From contig URHG01000005.1 of NCBI GenBank assembly GCA_900547555.1, forward strand, positions 1-64,000: DNA of 64,000 bases, in the 5' to 3' direction. A program made the position numbers and the translations under genes. Of the stretch, positions 10,246 through 17,688 are shown piece after piece (within the stretch, counting starts at the first letter, position 1; each line of letters starts with the position of its first letter). Source of the DNA: an uncultured Porphyromonadaceae bacterium. Its GTDB lineage: Bacteria > Bacteroidota > Bacteroidia > Bacteroidales > UBA11471. The notes beneath the pieces were generated by a model. It was not told the DNA's origin. It saw only the letters and a program-made list of their open reading frames with translations, and made no database searches.

Positions 10246-10500
10246 ATATAGTTAAATATAGTTATTTTATATACTGAATATAGTAAATATTTGAATTATA
10301 TTTATATCTTTGCTGAAACACTAATCAAATAGCACTTTCAAAATGAATTTATTTACTATATTTTGATGACAAAATAAACAAAATATCTTCACTCTGCAAA
10401 TAGCAGCATTCAGTTTTTAAGAATTAAAAGCATTAAAAAATATCATTCCTCTATATATCGGATATATCAAAAAATAGAAACTGAAAAAATAATATAGTAA
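10246..10500. repeat. Five ATATAGT(A/T)A elements between regulator and sigma gene
   Basis: Copies at 10246-10254, 10256-10264, 10278-10286, 10353-10361 (inverted) and 10492-10500. The first two are spaced exactly 10 bases apart. They lie in the 308-base divergent gap and are candidate operator sites for the adjacent HTH regulator. The surrounding sequence is very A+T-rich, which weakens the case. Confidence 0.45.
10305..10312 (+). promoter_or_regulatory. -7 box upstream of ECF sigma gene
   Basis: TATCTTTG matches the Bacteroidetes -7 consensus; no TTTG sits at the proper upstream distance. It would give a leader of about 235 bases. Confidence 0.45.
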
Positions 10501-10552
10501 AAAAGCATTCATCTCGATATTACTTATTTTATAACGATTAAAATTTACAATT

Positions 10553-11143
10553 ATGACAAAGAAAGAAATGGCAGACTATTTAGTTGCAAATCAAAAACCT
10601 TTATGGCGATCAGCCTTTTATTTAACCAAGAACGAAGATGATGCTTCCGATTTAGTACAATCGGTCTTTTTAAAAGCCCTTTGCAATTACGAAAAATTCA
10701 CCGATTCGACCAATCTCGGAGGCTGGTTATATACAATCATGAGAAACCTTTTCATCAACCAATGCAGGAGCGCCGACCAAGTCCGCATATCGAGAAACGA
10801 CAAAGAATACGAAACCTCCCCGAATGACCTTATGTACGGGACCTCCGAGTCGGCCGACTCCCGTTGTATCATGCAGGATATCGAACAGGCCATAGATATA
10901 TTGAACAAAGAATACAGTATTCCTTTTCGCATGTACGTATCGGGATATAAGTACCAAGAGATTGCCGATAAGATGGATATCCCCCTCGGTACGGTAAAAA
11001 GCCGCATCTTCATCGCCCGAAAAAAAGCGCAAGCCTATCTGACGGAAAAACCGACCGCTAAAAGTACGACTCACAAACTCGTCATCAAAAACGTCAAATC
11101 GACGTTTTTCTCCAACGATAATCAAATGGCTCAAAAATTCTGA
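10553..11143 (+). CDS. ECF-type RNA polymerase sigma factor
   Basis: A 196-aa sigma-70 family protein of the extracytoplasmic-function group. Region 2 is seen at residues ~10-75 (ASDLVQSVFLKAL and GGWLYTIMRNLFINQ). Region 4 is seen at ~125-165 (YKYQEIADKM, then GTVKSRIFIARKKA). The last ~30 residues are basic and lack a recognised domain. There is no anti-sigma FecR or zinc-finger gene beside it and no SusC partner. It is an orphan ECF factor ending in a terminator. It faces away from the tandem-HTH regulator, which may control it; that link is inferred from position only. Confidence 0.88.
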   Translation: MTKKEMADYLVANQKPLWRSAFYLTKNEDDASDLVQSVFLKALCNYEKFTDSTNLGGWLYTIMRNLFINQCRSADQVRISRNDKEYETSPNDLMYGTSESADSRCIMQDIEQAIDILNKEYSIPFRMYVSGYKYQEIADKMDIPLGTVKSRIFIARKKAQAYLTEKPTAKSTTHKLVIKNVKSTFFSNDNQMAQKF

Positions 11144-11167
11144 CCCTTTCTTTCTCTACAACACTCC

Positions 11168-11223
11168 AACATAAAGAAACGGCAAGCCTTGAATACTCGA
11201 AAGGCTTACCGTTTCTTTATGTT
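11168..11223. terminator. Bidirectional terminator after ECF sigma gene
   Basis: Perfect 15-bp outer arms AACATAAAGAAACGG / CCGTTTCTTTATGTT with an inner AAGCCTT / AAGGCTT stem. It separates the sigma gene from the convergent propeller lipoprotein. Confidence 0.85.
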
Positions 11224-11261
11224 ATATCTAAAAATCCCGGGAAACATACAACTGCAAGAAA

Positions 11262-12299
11262 TCACATCTCATATCTCATCAATACATATTCCTCATCGAC
11301 CAGCCTTATCGTGTAAAAACAATTCTTCTTCTCATCGACAGCCAACCGCGAAATAAAGCCATCAATTACATAACCGGCACTCAATTCTCCCGACCATGTC
11401 AACTTCAATATATAACTCCGTCGGTTCTTTTCTTTTTTCTTTTCCTTCTCGGCAACACCATAATACAAGGCATACAGATGCTGCTCTGTCGCACATAATT
11501 CCTGATAAGCATCTACTGTTTCGGGAAGTATCGACAATCCGGCATAATCGTTATCGCCGGTTCGGGTTTCCACCTCAGGTTCGATGCTGAAATACTCCTT
11601 CACTTTCAGCAACTCTCCGTTTTCCGATTTATAAAAAACCAGCTGGTCATGGTAAACGCCCGCTGCGGCAAAATAGCGCTGATTGGGATTTACAGCCATC
11701 AATGTCTGCGTTTTCAAGAAAAAAGCCAATCTTTGCTCTATACCTCTTTTATCGCCGGGATATTCTCCGAACAATACAGGCTCATCACCCAAACCAAACC
11801 GCACGAATTGTTCGCCATGCAGAAAACAACCATTGGCAATATACCCGTCATCAAATGGGACCAAATCCCAAAAACGTGATCCGATATTTTCGGGACGACG
11901 CAACTGCTTCACCTCTTCCCGGAGAGTCTTGTCATCATAAAACAATACCCTTTTCAGATTACTGTCATACAGGCCTACAACACCCGTCTGGTCATTATAC
12001 GAGAGACCCTGTACTCGCATGAGTTCTGTCGGTCCGTTACCATAATCGATAAGCCGACGCACATGACCAGTATTCAGGTCCAAAACCGTAAGAAGCTTAT
12101 CATCATACGCATCGGCCACATACAAAAGCGTATCACACACAAGCATTCGCGATGGACGCCCCCAAAACACACTGTCATAAAGGACCTCCCCTTGAAGAGG
12201 CTCAAAATCCTCAAATGGGAATAAAGCACCTTTTTTCTCCGAATCACAACTCCAACAAAAAAAGACAAGCAACAACAGAAAATATCCAATGCACTTCAT
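11262..12299 (-). CDS. Six-bladed beta-propeller lipoprotein (BF3164-like)
   Basis: A 345-aa predicted lipoprotein with a hydrophobic N-terminus and lipobox-like FCWSC near residue 18. The body has repeated strand motifs of the TolB/NHL-like six-bladed propeller family common in Bacteroidetes (LYVADAYDDKLLTVLD, GYGNGPTE-like and IANGCF blocks). Function is not known for the family; members are surface or periplasmic and often sit beside NVEALA peptides, as here, where one lies 59 bases upstream on the same strand. The two probably form one transcript. Confidence 0.75.
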   Translation of the reverse strand: MKCIGYFLLLLVFFCWSCDSEKKGALFPFEDFEPLQGEVLYDSVFWGRPSRMLVCDTLLYVADAYDDKLLTVLDLNTGHVRRLIDYGNGPTELMRVQGLSYNDQTGVVGLYDSNLKRVLFYDDKTLREEVKQLRRPENIGSRFWDLVPFDDGYIANGCFLHGEQFVRFGLGDEPVLFGEYPGDKRGIEQRLAFFLKTQTLMAVNPNQRYFAAAGVYHDQLVFYKSENGELLKVKEYFSIEPEVETRTGDNDYAGLSILPETVDAYQELCATEQHLYALYYGVAEKEKKKEKNRRSYILKLTWSGELSAGYVIDGFISRLAVDEKKNCFYTIRLVDEEYVLMRYEM

Positions 12300-12358
12300 T
12301 TATGCCCTTGATTAATTTTTATCTTCATTATCTTTCGGTTTGCGTAACTCTTTTTCCA

Positions 12359-12598
12359 TTATTGTATTGTGCAACAATAGTCGCCCGGATATTCACTGCT
12401 GCACCCCCTACAATCTTCCCATGCATCTGATTCGCCACGAGCCAACGCCTCTACATTAACCAATACCCAATCTGAAATTGGCTCCGATTTTCGAAATTGA
12501 TAAACAAAGCTACCACAGCCTATAACTATAACAATACCAAAGAATTTAACAAATTCACTTTTCACGACAAAGGATTTAATTGATATATACATTTTCAA
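12359..12598 (-). CDS. NVEALA family small protein
   Basis: A 79-aa protein with one N-terminal hydrophobic segment (residues ~17-33) followed by the exact NVEALA motif at residues 48-53 and a short cysteine-rich tail (CRGCSS and CC near the end). NVEALA peptides are a Bacteroidetes family of unknown function, often made in pairs with six-bladed-propeller lipoproteins. The motif is seen directly; export and processing at the motif are inference. A start at the second Met (residue 3) is equally possible. It precedes the propeller gene in the same orientation. Confidence 0.85.
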   Translation of the reverse strand: MKMYISIKSFVVKSEFVKFFGIVIVIGCGSFVYQFRKSEPISDWVLVNVEALARGESDAWEDCRGCSSEYPGDYCCTIQ

Positions 12599-12756
12599 AT
12601 GTAAATAAATACATTAAAGCGAACAAATATCATCCTATATTTTCAACAATCCACATCTCAAATTCAATACAACATTACTCAGATCAATAGAAAAATACCT
12701 CTTATTTTACACCTCGGGTTAATACGTTTCACCATCCTTTCATACCACGCCATATA

Positions 12757-12945
12757 TCAATCATACGGTACATCATAAACGAAAACTGTATTCTCGTCTT
12801 CCACCCGGGTACTTGCGGCATATATCTTTTCAGCTTTTTCGATATTATAAAACTCGTTATTTCCCTTCCCGATCCAAGCCATAGGCAGCAGCAGGCTCTT
12901 GTATCCCAGCCCCAAATATGCAGCTGCAACACAATACTTTCGACC
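12757..12945 (-). pseudogene. Remnant of an unidentified gene (C-terminal fragment)
   Basis: A 62-codon frame on the minus strand, bounded upstream by a stop and without a good start, reads like real protein. Its last ~45 residues include LLLPMAWIGKGNNEFYN, EKAEKIYAAST and VFVYDVPYD. I do not recognise the family; its position between two propeller lipoproteins suggests a decayed relative of such a gene. The overlapping longer frame 12729-13181 in another phase is Cys/Trp-rich and unconvincing. Confidence 0.35.
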
Positions 12946-13138
12946 TCACCCTCGTATATGCCAACAAATATTACACATAAACACAGTATATCATAGATAA
13001 AATAGCATTTGTAAGATAAATAAATTACATCTGTAAGCAAAAAATATGTCTGTATATTTACATCAACAGCGTTACACAACCGAAAAATCGAACAAAAGCA
13101 TTTCTCTCTTTTTGTTTCAAAACAATACCAAATTTCAT

Positions 13139-13146
13139 TACATTTG
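13139..13146 (+). promoter_or_regulatory. -7 box for second propeller lipoprotein
   Basis: TACATTTG fits TAnnTTTG; a TTTG lies at 13111-13114, 24 bases upstream, longer than usual. It is 68 bases before the start codon. Confidence 0.5.
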
Positions 13147-13213
13147 CTCAATGTAACAAAAAGGATTCCATTCTTATACACAAACAGTTATTTTTTTCTA
13201 TACCCCAAATACT

Positions 13214-14320
13214 ATGAAGCACGACTTATACACAATTTTTTGTGCCTTCGGCTGTCTGCTTTTGATTTACAGCTGTAGCGACATTACAGGAAAACACACC
13301 GTACGTTTCGACAATGCCGAGACTATTCAAAGTTTTCCGGCATCGATACAACTCGAAAACGGAACGCCGATAGAAACGGAAGGTTTGGGAAATCTCGCGT
13401 TCAGAATCATCGACACCCTTATGATTGTCAGCACCGATGCAGAAAAAGAGAAATGGTGGATATACAGCTTACCCGACCTGAAAGTCAAAACAAAATTATT
13501 CAATTTCGGACCGGGGCCGATGGAATTTATACATATACCGATATGCGACCATGTCGCCGTCTCTCATCGGGACGGGCACATAAAAGCCGCTGTACACAAT
13601 GCTATTCGCGGACGTTATTTCGATGTGGATTTGTCCGAGTCTATCCGCCAGAATCAAATGGTAGCCCGGGATTGTCCACGCGATTTTCTGAATGACAGAG
13701 TCATGTTGTTTTACGAAATCGCGCCGTCCGAATTTTTCTGTTTGACAGTAGATCCTCAAGCCGGGAAATTAGTTCGAAAAATATACGATAATGACGAAAT
13801 AAAAAAAAGTAAAAACATCGATCGACTGAACAGTTACCGGGTAAAGTCGGCTAATGACCTGAATGTTCTTTCCGTATTCTTCGCTTTCAATCCCTCCCTC
13901 AAACGAATTGCAGAAATACCGGCAAAAATGCGACAAATCAACATTTACTCCATCGATGACGATTTTGCAAAAACGATAACTCCCGACGGGAAACTCGACG
14001 ATTATAAACAGATTCTGGAAACCGAAGGAGCAAACGGGGAAGGTATATATAAAGGCGCGACCGCTTTTACCGATTATTTCGGAGTAATCGTAAAAACATC
14101 GGGGAACAATGGCATAGATGATTACAAGCTCCAATTTTTTGACTGGGACGGATTCCCGATAGTAGAAGCCTCGGTTTCCGCTCCGGTACTCGACTTCGAT
14201 ATAGACTTTGCCAATAAACAGATGTATACTCTCGACTATCGGGAAGACGAGATAAAAAAATACGATGCAGCCGAACTCATATCCATACTACAACGCCACA
14301 AAATAAGCAATCAAATATAA
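13214..14320 (+). CDS. BF3164-like six-bladed propeller lipoprotein
   Basis: A 368-aa lipoprotein with a signal peptide ending in the lipobox LIYSC (Cys21). The segment FGPGPMEF near residue 97 matches the family's conserved G-x-GP-E turn, followed by long beta-strand repeats typical of BF3164-type propellers. No enzymatic motif is visible. It is monocistronic, running into a strong hairpin. It is one of three propeller lipoproteins in the window (with 11262-12299 and 28172-29275). Function unknown. Confidence 0.75.
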   Translation: MKHDLYTIFCAFGCLLLIYSCSDITGKHTVRFDNAETIQSFPASIQLENGTPIETEGLGNLAFRIIDTLMIVSTDAEKEKWWIYSLPDLKVKTKLFNFGPGPMEFIHIPICDHVAVSHRDGHIKAAVHNAIRGRYFDVDLSESIRQNQMVARDCPRDFLNDRVMLFYEIAPSEFFCLTVDPQAGKLVRKIYDNDEIKKSKNIDRLNSYRVKSANDLNVLSVFFAFNPSLKRIAEIPAKMRQINIYSIDDDFAKTITPDGKLDDYKQILETEGANGEGIYKGATAFTDYFGVIVKTSGNNGIDDYKLQFFDWDGFPIVEASVSAPVLDFDIDFANKQMYTLDYREDEIKKYDAAELISILQRHKISNQI

Positions 14321-14334
14321 GCTTGTAGGACAAG

Positions 14335-14386
14335 TATTGAAAGATGTGCGGGCGGAAATAAATTTCCGCCCGCACATCTTTCAATA
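14335..14386. terminator. Bidirectional terminator
   Basis: A long near-perfect stem starting TATTGAAAGATGTGCGGGCG with its complement ending TCAATA at 14386, separating the propeller gene from the convergent DUF6048 gene. Confidence 0.85.
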
Positions 14387-14434
14387 TTCCACAGACCTCT
14401 CGGCCATAGCGACCGACAAAAAGAAAAATAAAAA

Positions 14435-15172
14435 TTATTTTTCCGTGACCGCATTGCGTTTCTTTGTCTTGATCGGAATTTGATAATAAAGCGAGTAGGT
14501 AAAATCGAATCCTCCGCCTCGCTTTCCCATACCGGGAATAATCCACGGACGGGTCGTCTCATCGTTCTTGGCTTTGAGCAGTACTTTATATCGCACCGAA
14601 AATCCCATTTTAAGCCCCTTATACAGATTCACCCGTATACCGGCAAGCGGTTCGAGCCATTGCGCCCGCGAATAGCAACCGTAAATGGCGGCTTTATCAT
14701 TGGTACCCCAATACCCCGAGCTGAGATCGATATTGGTTATATCGTAAGAAAAGATCGAGAATCCATACAACAATCCCATATAGATATACCCCGGAGCCGT
14801 AGAATTATAATTGAAATTATAAAGCACCCCCAAACGGTTGTATAACGTCGGCGACACCTTATATGTAAAATTTCCATCATCGGGCGTGTTGTCGGCCCAC
14901 CCGATACCCGTTTCCCAAATCGGGAAAAAACGATTATGGAAACTCACTTCGAGAGACACCTGATAATTGGCATACTGCTGCCCGAACAGTGAAACAACCG
15001 GTTGAAAAAGATCTACACCGACAATCAACCCGTCCAACAACGGATAACGATAAAGCGAACCGTCTTCAAGACGCTTGCTTTTCTGCTTCTCTGCCGCAGA
15101 CAATGGTATTCCGGACAATACCAGCATCATCACAGCACACAATATACCCAAGAAACGATTACTCGACCACAT
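14435..15172 (-). CDS. DUF6048 family protein
   Basis: About 245 aa, with a signal peptide (SSNRFLGILCAVMMLVLSGIP) and a C-terminal half rich in alternating aromatic and hydrophobic residues suggesting an outer-membrane beta barrel (GYIYMGLLYGFS and FSVRYKVLLK strands). I recognise the Bacteroidetes DUF6048 pattern; function is unknown. A start at 15199 is also possible, but 15172 reduces overlap with the upstream DUF6452 gene to 14 bases. These two genes are typically adjacent and probably act together in the envelope. Confidence 0.7.
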   Translation of the reverse strand: MWSSNRFLGILCAVMMLVLSGIPLSAAEKQKSKRLEDGSLYRYPLLDGLIVGVDLFQPVVSLFGQQYANYQVSLEVSFHNRFFPIWETGIGWADNTPDDGNFTYKVSPTLYNRLGVLYNFNYNSTAPGYIYMGLLYGFSIFSYDITNIDLSSGYWGTNDKAAIYGCYSRAQWLEPLAGIRVNLYKGLKMGFSVRYKVLLKAKNDETTRPWIIPGMGKRGGGFDFTYSLYYQIPIKTKKRNAVTEK

Positions 15173-15704
15173 AATAATAGAGACGAACGTTTTCGACATC
15201 TTGATTATTTACCTCGGAAGTCATCAACTCGGCATCGACGATTTGCCATGTCGTGTACCGAAAGTCATCGATGACATAATTATACATGGCTCCGCATTCG
15301 GCCGACTCAAATTCGATATAGGTATGGTATACAAATGTGAGTGTATCCCTCTTATATCGGGGATTGAGATTATGCTGGTCATAACGTATGACATACTGCG
15401 TCGTATCACGGTCGCTACGCAAAGTGGCTTGAAATGAAGATATATTGGCCGTATCGACAAGGAGCGAATCGTTGAACTGCCCCACCCCGTAGACCGACAC
15501 CGAATCGACAACCACCTTTGCCGCCGAATCGCCGTATGCATAAAACGCTGCATTGAATATGCTCGTTTTACTTTCGAGACAGGCCTCGGTATTGCATGCC
15601 ACAGAAAAAAGCACAGGCAACACACATGCGAAAAGCACTCCGAAAGCTCTCACCCTACCGGTAATCCTACGTTTCAATATACGATATTTACGACAATCGA
15701 TCAT
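15159..15704 (-). CDS. DUF6452 family lipoprotein-like protein
   Basis: A 181-aa exported protein with a hydrophobic stretch ending in VACNTEAC, which may serve as a lipobox (Cys37) after a basic N-terminus. The remainder is strand-rich (YVIRYDQHNLNP and TLTFVYHTYIEF). It matches the DUF6452 pattern seen next to DUF6048 in Bacteroidales. Its stop overlaps the start of the DUF6048 gene and its own start overlaps the end of the glycosyltransferase gene, so the genes look translationally coupled. Function unknown. Confidence 0.7.
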   Translation of the reverse strand: MIDCRKYRILKRRITGRVRAFGVLFACVLPVLFSVACNTEACLESKTSIFNAAFYAYGDSAAKVVVDSVSVYGVGQFNDSLLVDTANISSFQATLRSDRDTTQYVIRYDQHNLNPRYKRDTLTFVYHTYIEFESAECGAMYNYVIDDFRYTTWQIVDAELMTSEVNNQDVENVRLYYYVVE

Positions 15705-16650
15705 CTATATCTTTTTCTATATTATAATGGTTGCGTCCTGGAGCATTGCGGGAAATGAGTTCTCCCAAAAAGCCCGACAGGAAAAGCAAGGTACCCAATA
15801 TCATCATCGTAAGGGCGATAAAGAAGTAAGGCGAATCGGTTACCAGACGATAAGGCATGTCATGCCATAAGGCATAAAGCTTATAAGCGCCGACGGTAAC
15901 TGCCGCAAAAAAGCCTATCACAAACATGAGGCTGCCCAACAAACCGAAAAAATGCATGGGCTTTTCCGAGAATTTGGAAAAGAACCATAAAGTCATCAGG
16001 TCGAGATAACCGTTTATAAAGCGACTCATACCGAATTTGGTCTTTCCGTACTTACGGGCCTGATGATGCACGACTTTCTCTCCGATACGGGAAAAGCCGG
16101 CACTTTTTACCAGAAAAGGTATATCCCGGTGCATATCGCCGTAAACTTCGATATGTTTCACGACTTCATTGCGATAGGCTTTCAAACCACAATTGAAATC
16201 ATGCAGATGAATACCCGTAATCATGCGTGCCGTCGCATTGAACAGTTTTGTCGGAAGCGTCTTGGACAACGGGTCGTAACGTTTCTTTTTCCACCCCGAA
16301 ACCATGTCGTAACCCTCGACGGTAATCATTCGGTAAAGTTCCGGTATTTCATCGGGGCTATCTTGCAAATCGGCGTCCATCGTAATGACCACATCGCCTT
16401 GCGCCCGGGTAAAACCGGTATGCAATGCCGGCGATTTTCCATAATTGCGACGGAATTTCACGCCTTTCAGACAAGGATTTTCTGCTTTGAGCGACTCTAT
16501 CACCCGCCAAGAATCATCGGTACTCCCGTCATCGATAAATATGACTTCGTAAGTAAAGCGGTTCGAGTCCATGACTCGGGCAATCCATGACGACAATTCG
16601 GGCAACGACTCAGCCTCATTGTACAAAGGAACGATTACGGATATATCCAT
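15688..16650 (-). CDS. Family 2 glycosyltransferase (DPM1/GtrB-like) with C-terminal membrane helices
   Basis: A 320-aa membrane glycosyltransferase. The GT-A fold is seen from residue 1 (SVIVPLYNEAESL), with nucleotide-binding IFIDDGSTDDSW near 37-48 and the metal-binding DADLQDSP near 92-99. Two hydrophobic segments at ~235-260 and ~270-300 anchor it. Relatives transfer a sugar from a nucleotide donor to undecaprenyl or dolichyl phosphate. The donor sugar is not evident. It lies between DUF6452 and DUF4199 in a compact leftward operon (5-base gap upstream). Confidence 0.88.
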   Translation of the reverse strand: MDISVIVPLYNEAESLPELSSWIARVMDSNRFTYEVIFIDDGSTDDSWRVIESLKAENPCLKGVKFRRNYGKSPALHTGFTRAQGDVVITMDADLQDSPDEIPELYRMITVEGYDMVSGWKKKRYDPLSKTLPTKLFNATARMITGIHLHDFNCGLKAYRNEVVKHIEVYGDMHRDIPFLVKSAGFSRIGEKVVHHQARKYGKTKFGMSRFINGYLDLMTLWFFSKFSEKPMHFFGLLGSLMFVIGFFAAVTVGAYKLYALWHDMPYRLVTDSPYFFIALTMMILGTLLFLSGFLGELISRNAPGRNHYNIEKDIDDRLS

Positions 16651-16655
16651 GACGG

Positions 16656-17204
16656 TTATTTAGATTTTTGGAAATGGTAGTACACGCACACAAAAAAGGC
16701 AACAAATATCGACAGAAGCGAACCAAGAAAGACTTTTGTCCAAATCATCTGAAAAACCAGCTCGATGGCTGTTGGAAGCGCCCCATGCTCGAAACCCGAA
16801 CGCATCGTCGCCACAATATCATTCATTTGAGGAGAGTCGAGCTCGGCACTTTCCAGAACTTTCAGCATGGCATCGATCTGCTCAGGAATAAAATTGGGAT
16901 CAATATACTGGCAATACACATACTCTCCCAAACCGCTTATCAGCGCCGCGAAAAAAAACACGCATATACCTAAGAGCCATAGAATGACAAACCGACAAGG
17001 CCAACCCTGCCGACGCACAAAATGGCTCATAATAAGATATACGGCCGCAGGTGTTGCTATGAGCAGCAGGGCTCCCAGCGTATTGAATATAGCAGCATAT
17101 CGGCTCCATACCGAAAAAAGGAACGTCATAAAAAGATATGCCCCCATATAAATGCCATATTGCATCGCACAGAAAGTCAATGTCTTTTTCGGTTGCTCAA
17201 CCAT
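16656..17204 (-). CDS. DUF4199 family membrane protein
   Basis: A 182-aa integral membrane protein with four hydrophobic segments at about 15-35, 40-60, 72-95 and 155-178, and a soluble loop between the third and fourth. The pattern and its position directly upstream of a GT2 gene match the Bacteroidetes DUF4199 family. Function unknown. It is probably the first gene of the operon: a -7 box TACCTTTG lies on the minus strand at 17231-17238. Confidence 0.75.
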   Translation of the reverse strand: MVEQPKKTLTFCAMQYGIYMGAYLFMTFLFSVWSRYAAIFNTLGALLLIATPAAVYLIMSHFVRRQGWPCRFVILWLLGICVFFFAALISGLGEYVYCQYIDPNFIPEQIDAMLKVLESAELDSPQMNDIVATMRSGFEHGALPTAIELVFQMIWTKVFLGSLLSIFVAFFVCVYYHFQKSK

Positions 17205-17230
17205 AAACGATTTTTATTTATTGCATCGTA

Positions 17231-17238
17231 CAAAGGTA
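17231..17238 (-). promoter_or_regulatory. -7 box for the DUF4199 operon
   Basis: Minus-strand TACCTTTG fits TAnnTTTG, 26 bases before the start; no clear -33 box. Confidence 0.45.
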
Positions 17239-17387
17239 TGATTTTTACTGTAATTGCATCGGCTCACAGCCATAAAAATATACAACACCTGTTTTTACCG
17301 GCTCAAAAGTCGAATAAAAAAGCACTTTATATAAAGCTATAAATAAACGCGTTACAAAAAACAACATCATTTTTTTGGAAAGAAGTG

Positions 17388-17418
17388 CTTGCAGGTATAA
17401 AAAAATTATCTACTTTTG
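17388..17418 (+). promoter_or_regulatory. SRP RNA / tRNA-Thr promoter
   Basis: CTTG at 17388-17391 (one mismatch to TTTG), 19 bases, then TACTTTTG at 17411-17418, placed directly before the RNA. Confidence 0.65.
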
Positions 17419-17420
17419 CG

Positions 17421-17521
17421 GCGGGTAAGTCCTACACGGCCAGCTCCCTGTCAATCCCCCCAGGGCTTGACCGCAGCAAGGGTAGCAGGTCGTAGCGGCG
17501 CGATGTAGATCGCTTACCCGC
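17421..17521 (+). ncRNA. ffs: Signal recognition particle RNA, small bacterial type (4.5S)
   Basis: About 101 bases. The ends pair as GCGGGTAAG (17421-17429) with CTTACCCGC (17513-17521). The interior contains the conserved arrangement of CCC-CAGG on one side and AGCA-AGGG on the other that forms the Ffh-binding loop of SRP RNA. The apical loop does not read GGAA as in E. coli. The RNA binds Ffh and directs membrane protein targeting. tRNA-Thr begins 2 bases later, so the two are surely one transcript. Confidence 0.85.
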
Positions 17522-17523
17522 TT

Positions 17524-17597
17524 GCCGATATAGCTCAGTTGGCTAGAGCACGTGATTTGTAATCTCGGGGTCGAGGGTTCGAATCCCCCTATCGGCT
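17524..17597 (+). tRNA. tRNA-Thr (TGT)
   Basis: A 74-base cloverleaf. Acceptor GCCGATA pairs with TATCGGC. The D arm is AGCTCAGTTGGCTAGAGC, the anticodon loop TTTGTAA gives TGT for ACA codons, and the T arm is GAGGG-TTCGAAT-CCCCC (first pair mismatched). CCA is not encoded. It follows the SRP RNA with a 2-base gap. Confidence 0.93.
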
Positions 17598-17607
17598 CAA
17601 AAAAAGG

Positions 17608-17640
17608 AAACGGTCAGATGCAGTGCATCTGACCGTTTTT
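17608..17640 (+). terminator. Intrinsic terminator after tRNA-Thr
   Basis: Self-complementary AAACGGTCAGATGCA / TGCATCTGACCGTTT followed by T residues. Confidence 0.85.
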
Positions 17641-17688
17641 CTATTTCAAAAACAAAAAGCATAACCGAATTTCTTTCTCCACGACTTT

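Larger units (their letters stand above)
12599..13213. other. A+T-rich intergenic stretch with a gene remnant
   Basis: About 600 bases between the NVEALA gene and the next propeller gene. Besides the 12757-12945 fragment and a -7 box at 13139-13146, nothing else is supported. Confidence 0.6.

Noticed and set aside
12729..13181. 150-aa minus-strand frame between propeller genes
   Set aside because: Cys/Trp-rich composition and no recognisable motif; another phase (12757-12945) reads more like protein.
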